From the NCBI GenBank assembly GCA_030062745.1, contig CP099844.1, forward strand, positions 26,846,596 to 26,910,595: a DNA stretch of 64,000 nt, written 5' to 3'. The notes under the pieces are model-generated. The model saw nothing but the letters and a program-made list of their open reading frames with translations. It ran no database searches and had not been told where the DNA came from. Position numbers and translations under genes: made by a program. Source of the stretch: Capitulum mitella. Taxonomy: Eukaryota > Arthropoda > Thecostraca > Pollicipedomorpha > Pollicipedidae. Below, piece after piece: positions 46,826 to 58,800 of this stretch (the stretch's first letter is position 1; every line of letters begins with the position of its first letter).

Positions 46826-49800
46826 GGAATGCTGCGCTCTCTCCCTCTCTATATATATACACATACATGTGTGTGTGTGTGTGTGTGTGTGGCATATGTT
46901 AGCGTGTCTCACTTTTTGCGAAAGTTTTCAAAGAAACCTCGGTACCACTGCATCCCGTTTGTTACTTCATCGGATCCGTTCGGACCAATTTCCAGATGGA
47001 ATGGAGGGTGGAGGATAAAGGTCATTGTTAGCGACACTTATTTCCCGGAAGCGACTTTGTGTTGAAAGATATCGATTCAGTTATCGTAAGTGCTCGTGTG
47101 ATTGACATTCGTGCTTCGCTCGCGCATTAAAATTTGGGTCATGACGAAAGGAGAATACATCATTGAAGATCATACATATTCTCCGGCGATAAGGTTTTTG
47201 TGTTTAAGTTTAACAAGATTCGTTTTTTTATTTCATTTACACGTATAAGTATTACGGAGCAACGCATTTTCGTACGTAACAATGGTCCTCCGGGCCGGAT
47301 CACAGAGTAACTGGTTATCTTGCGGTTTTACGATAGTATTACACACATAAACCAGTGGACATGAGCGCTGTTTCGCATCATTCAAAGCGCTCATTGAAGA
47401 CTCGCAGCACTGCTTATGCCTCGCAGTCATCCTCTAGATCAACTCTGAGTGAGGCGAAACGAAATGCAGAGCCATCAAAACTCATAGCGACGTAAGCCAA
47501 GCAAGCAGCTGCTGCTAAGGTGCAGCAGGCGGAGGCAATGCGGCAGCAAGCTGCCGCAACGGCAGCGGCGGAGACGCAGGCAGCCATCGACAAGGCAGAG
47601 CAGGATGCGCTCGAGCTTTCGCTGCTGGAGGAAGAGGTGTAGAGCAATGACAGTCTGCGAAGTGTCTGTCCATCGCGTGCTAGCGACACCCGCCATAACG
47701 ACGCCAGCCGTTTGCCGCGACCTCGCCGACACATGAGCCGCGGCGATCACGCTCTGATCCGATACGAGAAGAGACTAGGCAAAGGACACGCAGCTGGATA
47801 GTAAACTCCATCCATCGCACCACCAATCGAACGGTATGTACGACCAACGCCCGCGCTACCACTGCTTGCGCTCGAGATGTACGACGGCTCTCCGCTCGAC
47901 TGGCCACGATGGAGCGCTCTATTTAAGGCCTTAGTACATGCCAACCCCGATCTGGCTGACACAGAACGGCTGACTCATCTCCAGCCATCTCTGAAGGGCG
48001 AGGCCCGCGAAGCGTTGCCAGGCCTCTTGTGCGACGGGGCGCTGTATGGTGAGGCACTCGCCGAGCTGGAGCGCCAGTTCGGAGACCCAGGTCACGTAGT
48101 GCGTGCGAGCCTAGGGAAGGTGCTGGCCTTTGCTCCTGTCCGTTGCAGTGACGATTTGCCCGCGCTGTCTGCTCTCTCCAGCGTCTTGCATTGCGCTGTC
48201 AACGTTTTGCGCAGCATGCATTACGACGCCGAACTGGCTGCCACCAGCAACCTGCAACAGATCACAGACAAGCTCCCGCGTGCAGTGGCCTGGCGCTGGA
48301 GAGAACACCGACACCATATGAAACCGTCTGTTCTCCACACTAGCTGATTTCGACCAATGGCTCCGGGGCTATGTGGATGCGGGGCGCTCGGCCTGTCCCT
48401 TAAACAGCGACCAGCAGCACAGCGACAGACGCCCAAAATCCGAGCCGCGAGCAACGCACGGACGAGAGCCGACAGGGCGCCCGACGCCGGCTTGATGCTG
48501 GAGACCGCCGATGTCGGGACTCATTTGCCGTCACGTCTTCGTCTATCGCTCCAGTGCGGCCAGATACGCCTCCTTTATGTGTACAGTGGGCTGGCTCGCA
48601 CACTGTCGACCGATGTCCGGTGTTTGCGGCCCTCTCCCTCGGTGAGCTGGCAGCTGCGGTGCGGCAGCACAGCTGCTTGTGCTGGGTGTGCCTGTCCGGT
48701 GGTCACGTGGCACGCCAATGCGTAGACAAGAAGCCGTGCAGAGCCTCGTCAGGCTGCAGAGGGTGGCATCATACCCTTCTCCATGACGCGCCACGTGCGT
48801 TTCCGAAACAGCCGAGAGAAGCGCGCGCGGGTAGGACGAACCGAGCCACGTCGGTGCTTTGCCGGCGGAAAAAAACCTCCCAGGTAATCTTAGAAATGTT
48901 GCCAGTTACAGTTCACGGTCCCCACGGTCCGTGCAACGTCAGTGTAATGCTTGGCCTCGGTAGCCAGATGACACTTATCACCGACCAGCTGGCCTGCGAT
49001 CTGGGTTTGCAAGGCCCGACAGAGCACCTGAATCTTGGGACGATCGAGAGCAGTTCGAGGCGCCTGTCAAAGCGCGTCGAGTTCGACATACAGCCAAGGG
49101 GCACTGACGAGCGATTTCGGGTCAACGGAGCCAGGACGTCGCCGGTTCTAAATGTAAGCGGGCCAACCGTGAATTGGCCTGCTATAAAGCAACAATGGCC
49201 ACACCTGATTAATCTTGATTTACTAAATACTAGTTCAAGCCCCGCAGCAGTACTTCTCGGATCAGACGCACTCGACTTGATCGTTCCACGAGCAGTGCGT
49301 GAAGGACCGTCCGGCGCCCCGTGGGCGATTCTAACTCGTCTCGGTTGGATGGCGACGGGTAAACTGCCGAGCCAATACGTCCATGGCAATGGCAGTTCGC
49401 AGGTCCACCACATCAGAGTGCGCCAGGACGGCGACCTGCAGGAACAAGTCGCACACTGGTGGCAAACGGAGTCTTTCGACACAAAATACGAGAACGCGCC
49501 GTAACGCTCAAAACAGAATGACGCTGCTCTTGCCATTTTGAGCGACACTACGAAACGGGCCGGCGACCACTACGGGACTGGACTGGTCCGGAAGTCATCT
49601 ACCGCTCAGCTGCATGGCAACTTCTCCAGCGTTATGTCCAGGCTGCACGCCACTGAGCGGAAGTTGGACCGCGACGACGGATTCGCTCACGCCTCCTGTG
49701 CCACAATTGCAGGGTATATAGAGAAAGGATATGCCAGGAAACTCACCCCGGCAGAGATAAGCTCAGAAAACCAGCGAGAGTGGTATCTGCCGCACCATGC

Positions 49801-52800
49801 CGTCATACCGCTCATACGCCTGACAAAGTGTGTGTCGTTTTCGACGCAGCGGCGCGCTACGGTAGCATCTCAGTCAACGACAACTTGCTCACTTGACCTG
49901 ATGTGCTGAACAGTCTGGTCGGCATCCTAATGAGATTTTGTCAGAAACCGGTCGCCCTCGCGGCGGATGTCAACGCGATGGTTCATCAGGTTCGAGTGCG
50001 TTCCTCAGACCAGCCGGCTCTCCGGTTCCTGTGGCGAGGAATGGACCGTCTTAGACCACCTGACTACTATCAGATGCAAGTTTTGATCTTTGGAGCTGCG
50101 TCTTCGCCTTGTTCGGCGACATACGTCCTGCGAAGATGTGCTGACGATCGTCAGATCGAGCATCCGGCCGCTGCTGCGGCAATTCATACACGTTTTTACG
50201 TTGACGATTACCTGGACTCTGTGGAAAATATGCCAGATACAATTTATATGCAGAAGTCGTTGAGCCATTTCCTGGCACGAGGTTTCAGTTCTCGAAATGG
50301 TCCAGCTTGTCTGCCACTTGTCATGCAGAACATCGAAGCCCACGATCGCAGCGTGGCGTCACGTGATCTGAGCCTGAGTGAGCAAAAATGTGAGCGGGCT
50401 CTAGGTTTGCACTGAGACACTGCTGCACACGTCTTCACCTTTAAAGCATCTGACGCCGACACCTCAATGACCAAAAGAGGAATCCTCAGCCGTGTGTCCC
50501 CAGTTTCCGACCCACTGGGCATGCTGGCTCCATGGATCCTAATGTCTTCTACAGGACACATGGAAGAGTGGCATTGGCTGGGACGACGAGATAACGGACA
50601 GCAGGCTGAAGGACAAGTGGAAAGTGTGGACTGGTGAACTCAAGCAACTCCATGCATTCAAGATTTCCCGTTGCTACCGACAGCACTCAAGTCGGCCGAT
50701 CACGTGCAGCTGCACGTGTCTGGTGATGGATCAGAGAAAGGTTTCGGCGTCGTAGCGTATTTCAGACTCGTTTTTGAAGATGGCCAGGTGTACTGTTCGT
50801 TTGTTTTGGCCAAGAACCGAGTCGCACCACTGCGGCAGCTGAGCATCTCCCGGCTGGAGCTACAGGCCGCTGTAATGGCCGTCTGTGTGGCAGCCGGCAT
50901 CAAGAAGGAGCACGACATGGACATCGATTCTACTCATTTCTGGTCGGACTCACGGACTGTTCTTCAGTGGATTAAAAGTGAGAGCCGTCGCTATCAGACA
51001 TTTGTCGCCAATCGGATAGCGGAAATTCAAGACGAGTCCGACGTCAAATCCTGGAGACACGTATCAGGCGTTCTTAACCCGGCTGATGTATGTTCTCGCG
51101 GTTGCGGTGTCTCGAGCCTGCTGGTAGATCGAAGATGGCTTCAAGGGCCTGAGTTTCACAGTCGCCCGGAAGGTGAATGGCCAGCCGACACACATCTCGA
51201 AGTCGCAGTCGGGAGTGAGGACAACTCAGAACTGGAGACACGGTCTCTCTTCCGAGTGGGTTTAACAACAGAGCACGGACCATTCATTCTCAAATACAGC
51301 AGGTTTTCTAGCCGGCTCAGTCTCTTGCGCACGACTGCCTGGATTCAGAGATTCGCCTCGAACTGCAGGAAAACCACTGCCGAGCGTTGCATTGACACAC
51401 TGGCAACTGATGAGCTGCTTGGAGCGGAGACGCTGTGGCAGCATCAGGTACAGAAGGAAGCGTTCGCCACAGAGTTGGAGGTGCTTCGGTTGGGAAGACG
51501 GGTCTCTTCCAGAAGTCGGCAGCTTCCACTGACGCCGTTCCTAGACAGTAACGGGGCCATTCGCGTGGAAGGCCGACTGACTAATGTGAAAACTTTACCG
51601 TATGAAGCGCAGCATCAAATGATAATACCCGCGCGACATGATATCACGACATTGATCATCACTGATCATCGCCTCCGTTTGGCCCACTCCGGCCCCGAGC
51701 ACGTGCTGAGCCAGATTCGGCAGACTTACTGGATTTGAGGGGTCGCGCAGCTGTTAAAGCCTATACGTTTCGATGCCCCTCTTGCGCGCAAGCACGAGCA
51801 CAACCACGGCCTCCAACCATGGCAGACTTACCGGTGGCCTCAAATAGGCCACCGTTCACAGCTGTTGGTGTCGACTTCTTCGGGCCCATGACGGTGAAGA
51901 AGTTCAGGTGAAGCGAGAAAAGATATGGCTGCCTCTTCACATGTCTCAGTACCAGGAAGGTTCATCTCGAAGTGTCTCACTCGCTCGACACCGACTCGGT
52001 CTGCGACGCGTGATTGCGAGAAGGGGTCGTCCACGGGTTATCTATTCGGATAACGGAACGAATATGAGGGGGTGCGACAGAGAGCTTAAGCGCTGTCTCC
52101 TGGACTGGAGCCAAACGAAAATCACAGACGTCCTTTCTCAACAGGCCATCGAATGGCGGTTCATCCCCCTGCTTCTCCTCACTTTGGCGGTGCTTGGGAA
52201 AGACTGGTCAGATCTGCAAAACGAGCCCTGCAGGCTGTCGTGGAACGTCAAATTCTCAACGATGAGACCCTGGTAACCTTTATGGCTGAGGTAGAGTCGA
52301 TACTCAGCAGCCGACCTCTGACTCATGTCAGTGATAGTCCCGATGACATGGAGGAACTCATACCAAATCATTTTCTCATCGCACGAACCTTCCTTCTGGA
52401 GTCTTCTCGAGTTCAGATATCACTCCCAGGAAGCGATGGCATCAAGGCCAACAACTGGCGAACCATTTCTGGCGAAGATGGAGGCGAGAGTATCTGTCGG
52501 GTCTCACAATGCGTCAAAAGTGGAGAGAGGGAGGCGCTAATCTACGGACTGGCGACTTTGTCCTCTTCACCGAAGATAACACGCCACGAGGCATGTGGAC
52601 GATGGGCCGCGTTTTGCGAGCCATCGTCAGCGCCGACGGCAAAGTGCGGTCTGCTGTGATGCAAACGGAGTCGGGCCGTTATACCCGGCCGTCAGCACGT
52701 CTGTGCCTCCTTGAAAACAATCGGGTGGCATAACTGTGCTGCGCGTACTTCAACAAGCGTTTCGTGCGTGCGCGTATATCCGTGCGCTAGTGTATAAAGT

Positions 52801-55800
52801 TAACGTTAGCATTGTGCCGCAATTGTCAACGCAAGCCGAGAAATGTGCCTGCAGTTCTTAGAATTTCTGCACATACGCAGAAATTCGGCTCGGCTATTAG
52901 CGACACTTGTTTCCCGGAAACCACCTTGTTTTCAAAGATATCGACTCACTTATCGTAAGTGCTCGTGTGACTGACGTTCGTGCTTCGTTCGCGCATTAAA
53001 ATTTGGGTCATGACAAAAGGAGGATACAGAATTGGAGTTGGATTCTCGACGATAAGGTTTTTGTGTTTAAGTTTAACAAGATTCATTTTTTTTTTACTTG
53101 ATTTACGAGTGTAAATATTACGGAGCAACGCATTTTCATATGTAACAAGTCACCTTTCGTTCTCCGAGGCGGAGGTGAAGCCGGAGATCCTTATTTCTGA
53201 CCAAGGGCGTAGCCAGGATTCCGCCCGGGAGGGGGGGGGGTAAATCGGATCAAGGGGGCCCTGGTATCAAATGGGGGTCCTCGCCAAGGTTGCATCCAGG
53301 ATTTTGCCAAGGCGGGGGTGGGTGGAGGCAAATGATCAGCTGGGGGCCCCCATTTTTTCGCCCTTCAGATATGAAAAATGAGGCAGTTTTGTTTTTTTAC
53401 CATATAAAATAACTGACAAAATTCGAACACGTCACCTTAATTTTTTAAAAATCTGCATTTCGTTCCCGAACAAAGTGGCCGAAACATGATAAAAACGGCG
53501 AGTTTTTAGGCGGTTACGTCCCTTCCTTAAGCCATCTCGGGTTCTGTGATTAAGCTTAAGCCATCTCGGGGTCCCTCCTGTCGTCCCTGGGACATTTTTG
53601 CCGTCTAAGGAGTGCCTCAGGCACTAAAAAAGGCCCTCGGTAAGTCTCTCTCTGCCGTGACAGAGGCGCCTCTGGCAATCCTCTAGGTCTTTTGGCTGTT
53701 TCAGGAACAGTGTGGACGTCTCGAGGTCTACTAGTTTCAGGAGCACCTCTGGTCGTCTCAGAGGCCCCTATTGCTAGAGACTTCTAGTTAGCAGTCTCAA
53801 AGGTCTCTCTGTAGCAGTTTGAATGAACTCCCTGTCCTCATTGCTCCTCTTATCGCCTCTGGGGAACATTTTTGCCATCTCAAGGACCCACTGGCAGTTA
53901 CAAAAGACCTTTTGGCAATTTCAGGGCCCCTGCGCAGTGTCATAGGCCCTCTGAACGTCTCCGGTGGTACGGCTGTATCAGGGGTCGTCCTCTGTTACAT
54001 GAAGTATATTTGGCAATCTTTGAGGACCCCTCCAGCCGTAACAAGGGGCTTTCGTTGGCGATTCAGGGGCCTCACTGACAGTCTCAGGGTAGCCTTGATC
54101 GTGCCAGGAGCCCGCTTATTACACTCGGGGACCCTCTGGCAGTCTAGCGCCCCCCTAAAACCCAAATACCGTCTCAGAGGCTCTCTTAACGTCTTTGCCT
54201 CGGAGGGGCCCTGAGACGTTTTAGGCAGTCTCAGAGGTCATCTGCAGTGTACGGGCCCATCATGCTCTCTCAGAAACGACCTGACCTTCCCGGGAGCCCC
54301 TGACAGGATCAAGAACCCTCAAGGTTTCAAAAAGGCCAGTGTAGCCCATTTGTGGCTCTTCTCGAGGCTGAGAAGGTCAACCACGAATCTCCGCTCAGGG
54401 GGCACCTCTGGCTGGCCGTGGTTTCCTTATGCCGTGCTAGGCACTCTCTTAAGTTCTTTCCGTCTCAGGTGCCTCTTTGGCAATTTTAGCGGTCTCATGG
54501 AACCTTTGCCGCGTTGGAGCCTCTTGCAGTCCCAGGGGCCCTTGAAGAGTTTCAAGGGCCCTTTTGTCCTTCTAAGGGGCCATTTTACCGTGTCAGGGTC
54601 TCATTAACCCTTCCGGAGGCCTCCTGACTACATCAAGAACAGGACATGCAGCTTTTTACTGGGGACTAACACAGGCTAACAGGCCCCCTGAGGACTCAGT
54701 CCTCATCTTGGTCGTCTCAGAAGCCCTATGAGCCATCTGGATGTCTCAGGGACATTCTGCTGTGCCGGGGCCCTGTTTTGGTCTCATGGGCCTTTTGGAA
54801 GCTTCAGGGGCCCTCTATGCATCTCAGAGGTCATCTAACCCTCCAGGAGGCCTCCCACACTGCCTCAAGAGCCCGTCAGGTTCTTATAGAGACCCCGTGA
54901 AGCTCATACGGGGCCCCTTCTCAGGCGTCGAGGGGGGGGGGGGGCGATCGCCTCGGTGGGGTCCCATGTGGTTAAAATTACTGTCGGTTTGTAAAAGGGC
55001 CCCGCTGAAGTGTAAAGGGGGCCCATGCTCGCCTGTAGGGAATCGCCTTCCCTTCGTTCCTGCCGACCTGGCAGGTGCCTCTTACATGTCGACAGGAACA
55101 TCTTTAAATGAAAGCGGGGACCTCTGAATGGTCGTTTAGGGGCCCCTGCTGGCCAGGGGTCACTGCCTGTCTGTAGAAGGCACCTTCTCCGCCTGTAAAG
55201 GGCCCCTGTCGACCTCTGAAGGCAGGGGCAGGGGCTTTCTTCCAGACCGAAGGGAGGTCCCTTCAGAGGCTGACAGGGGCCCTTTATGGGCCGACAGGGA
55301 TCCTCCCCAGGCAAGCAGTGAGCTCTCCTACAAGCTAGCAGGGCCACTGAATGCTCATTCAGACCACAGGCCTTTCTTCATAGCACACAAAACTTTCTTG
55401 TGTATTCAGAGTACGTTTTCTTTAGGTTCGTAAACCTTTAATGCTTAAAATATTCTTATTTTACTTTAATTGCCCGTTTTGGACAGCGTAAGACGTCTTG
55501 CGGGCGCCCCACGCTATCTTAAGAACTGGGGCCTTCGGCCCCAGAGGGGCCGCTCGGCCGTCAGGGAGCCCTGCTTGGCCTCCAGGCGGACCATGACCCC
55601 TTTGGCCCCCTTGGCTACGCCACTGTTTCTGACTAGCCATTTCTGGAAGCCATTTACGAACAAATGCTGACCGTAGATACAAAGGCAACCTATGGCTAAA
55701 GAACTCACGTGTGGGATTGTGCACCTCTGTGAAAGAGCATGATCGTCCTTCTTTTAACCTTCGCCGGCTCGGTCTCCGGATCCACTTTCACCGGGCCGGG

Positions 55801-58800
55801 GGGGGGGAGTCATGAGACCATCAAGATGTCAAGGACTGCATGTTGCACCGCAAAGTCAGAACACCTTTGGAAATCCCTTGATGAAACTAGAAGAAAGCAA
55901 TCAGTCTTTTCAATGGAGTCATTACTGAGGTGGGTCATCAGGTTAAACTTTCGTCTAAAGACTTTAATAACCAAATGTCATACGTGCCTCCAGAGGGTTA
56001 TACGGTAAAAAGGAGTTATGGTTTACCTATCTGGACAAAAAGGCAATCGTGGTCAAAGTTGATAATTTAAAACAAAATTTGACATGAATTAGAAAAATCG
56101 CCTTTTTTGTATCGCAGGAGTCATCTTTCTTGAATGTATACCAATGGGTTTTGGTTTGGATACGTCGCAGATGTATCTGGCACACATATAAAGTCTGCAA
56201 CCATCAAAACAGATCCAACAAGGTCAGTCTAGGTCAAGGCACTGACGCCTAGACGTCGGTCGTTTCTTGTATCTCCCGCATCATCTGCCATTGGTCATTA
56301 CCATCATCATTATGCCATCATCCTTACCTTGCATACGTTAAGTCACCCGTATCACGCCATGATAATTACCATACGTCAGACATGATACGGGATAAAATCC
56401 TATAGCAGCGGCTCATGTAGTATCCTTTCTACATAGTGCAATCAGTACAACAAAGCAGTTTTCACGTCATTCACACAGATGTGTGTGATGCAGAAGGTGC
56501 GGCTGCAGTGTAAATGGCCAGCATTTGATGGCAAGTTATATTCGCGATGGCAAGCGTTTTTATTTTGGCGACCAAACATAACGGGGCTGAGGCAGCACGA
56601 ACTTTATAGAAAGAAGACATGGGTATTAGGCCGGGTAATACGATGGATTTTTGCTAGCACTTCCAAATTAATCGTGAAGTTGTCACGCGCTATATCATCA
56701 CAAACTTACATATTTTTTTAATTTTTTTAAGGTCAGATGTGGAGGTGGCCGTCCGCTCTTCCATGAGGACACTTTTGGATAGTTTTCGTCAAAATCTTCA
56801 ATTTGATCATGAAGAAATTTTCAAAGATTTTGAAACCATCATCTTCGCGTTTTCCGTGTGGTGTTTCACCAGGAAATTATTTGTTTGGCTTTATCATGCA
56901 TAATGGAGATGTTTCTCTACGGTTCAAGTAAGGATTTCAAGGCGCCCGCTCGCAGCGCCATCTTTTGAGCGGAAGAGCACCTGCGCATCAAATGCCATTT
57001 CTCGCCTGCTGAGGCCTGCAGAGGAGCTCCATACACGCTGAAATGGAACCCCAGCAAGTTAACTTCATGAACAGTGGGTTGGAAGTGGGTGGGGAGGGGT
57101 GCGGGCTCCACAGATCTTACGGCATCTGCTTGATCCGCCCCTGCCACTAGTCTTACGGGATTAAATACCGCCTGGCGATCGTTTAAACGGCCAACAACCA
57201 CGTCTGTGCTGTGTAGTGTGGGCAGAAATGGTGACCACTTCCCTCTCTCTGTTGTAACAACGACCGGCTCCGGACAAATAATCAAGTGTGGTATGTCGGG
57301 ATTTTATTTTAACGGTCGTTAAGACACGTCTTTCGTGATGGTTAGCAATGAGTTAGATAAAGCAGGTCCATCCACACGTAGAGGAACGCAGGAAGAAAAA
57401 CACACCGAAGTAATAAATGAACCGGGAGAGAAATATTTTGCCCATTTTACGCCGTCACCAGGAAAGGCACATCGCGATATTTAAGGAACTCCAGTCTGTC
57501 GTAGCCGAGCGTGGGGGAGATACAACTGTCTGGGGGGGGGGGGAATAAAACTGCAGTTTACACTGGGGCAACAGTGGTAATTGCCATTCATTTGAACTCT
57601 GACGGCAAACCGGTACATTGGTCTATATGCTAACTCACCTCAAACAAGCTAAATTGGCGTGAGTTGTTTATCAAGCGTTAGCTGTTTTCCAAGCTCGATG
57701 GTGTCGTCACCGGTCCTAAATCATTGGCCCATCGATAAAAAACTAGCGGGGGCTTTGGAGAAAAAGTCGATGATACCGTTTGATACTATATCTGGTAGTT
57801 CGTCTGAGTTTGATCAGCACGTTATGGCAGATTGGTGTACGAGCCAACAGATTCCGTATCAGCTGGCGTTAGGGACAGTGGAAGGTCGCATTCCAAGCTA
57901 TTCGGTGGCAAGAAGGATAGGTCTTCTGAAGATGACCAGATGGCTGACGCTGGCAGCACGGCTTTTACAGCGCATGTGTCAACGACTGCACCATGCGACA
58001 TTTCAGACACTCATCAATATTTTTTTACGGACCACTACGTCCCTGTTCCATTTGAGATTACGTAACACCAGCAAAGTTAAAACGACTCCAGAAATGTATT
58101 CCGTGGTGTCCAGCTACTCAGAGATTTTGCTCCGTGTGTCCAACGTATAGGCCGACCAGCTACCCAGCGCGATGGCTACTGCGTGTTTGCCCCGAAGCCA
58201 TGCTTCTGGCCATGCTCGCTGATCCTGTCGAAGAGGTCCGTCAAGAGGCCTCAACCAGAATCGTTGGTGTCGGGATCGGGGATGTGACAAGACGTGGCCA
58301 TACCAGTTACCCGATATCAACTTTGACGCCTTCCACTGCGCCGATCTTATCGATTGGTCGGAAGAATCGACTACCGAGCCGCCACTCACCGAATGCCACA
58401 GAGCTGCTGATTGCGGGTGAAACGATAGCCTCCTGCCCAGTGCACACGCAGGCCGTAGAGCGAGGAGTGCAGTTCGTCACGCAGGCGGCGTCCTCAGTGG
58501 TGGGACGGGACGCACGCTATGGGTATATATGCGCAAGAATGCGACGTCGGCGGAGCATGCCCGTGTTTGAATCAAAGCGGGATTCTGTTTCGATTAATAT
58601 GTGACTCGCGCTAACGTGTATTATTTGGGTTACCGACAGTGTCGTGCTGGCATCGGGTCGTTTTCGCCTATTACCCCTGCGTGAGTGACCCTTTTCGGGT
58701 CGTGACTACATTCAAATTTGTCGACTGTTTCGTTCTTCACAGTAACGTCTTTAGAAAAGGGTCGAGTGGAGGTGACGCGGGGACACACTATGGCTAGATC

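Larger units (their letters stand above)
47025..53148 (+). mobile_element. Pao/BEL LTR retrotransposon, full length but inactivated, in intron 10
   Basis: Two LTRs of about 255 bp flank gag and pol remains in the order gag (DUF1759-like), zinc knuckles, aspartic protease (DUF1758-like), reverse transcriptase, RNase H/A17 region, integrase, C-terminal DUF5641-like domain. This order and these domains are specific to Pao/BEL. The insert has a 4-bp target duplication GTCA (47021-47024, 53149-53152), consistent with the 4-6 bp of this class. Multiple stops and frameshifts and an estimated 10-15% LTR divergence by eye mean it is old. No env-like frame is seen. It accounts for 6.1 kb of the intron and has the same orientation as the host gene. 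Confidence 0.93.

Noticed and set aside
46692..47065. Arg-Glu and Leu-Ser repeat frames
   Set aside because: Artefacts of the GA/GT microsatellite.
53819..55347. 131-, 128- and 147-codon frames
   Set aside because: Translations of the degenerate 20-21-bp repeat within the hAT-like element.
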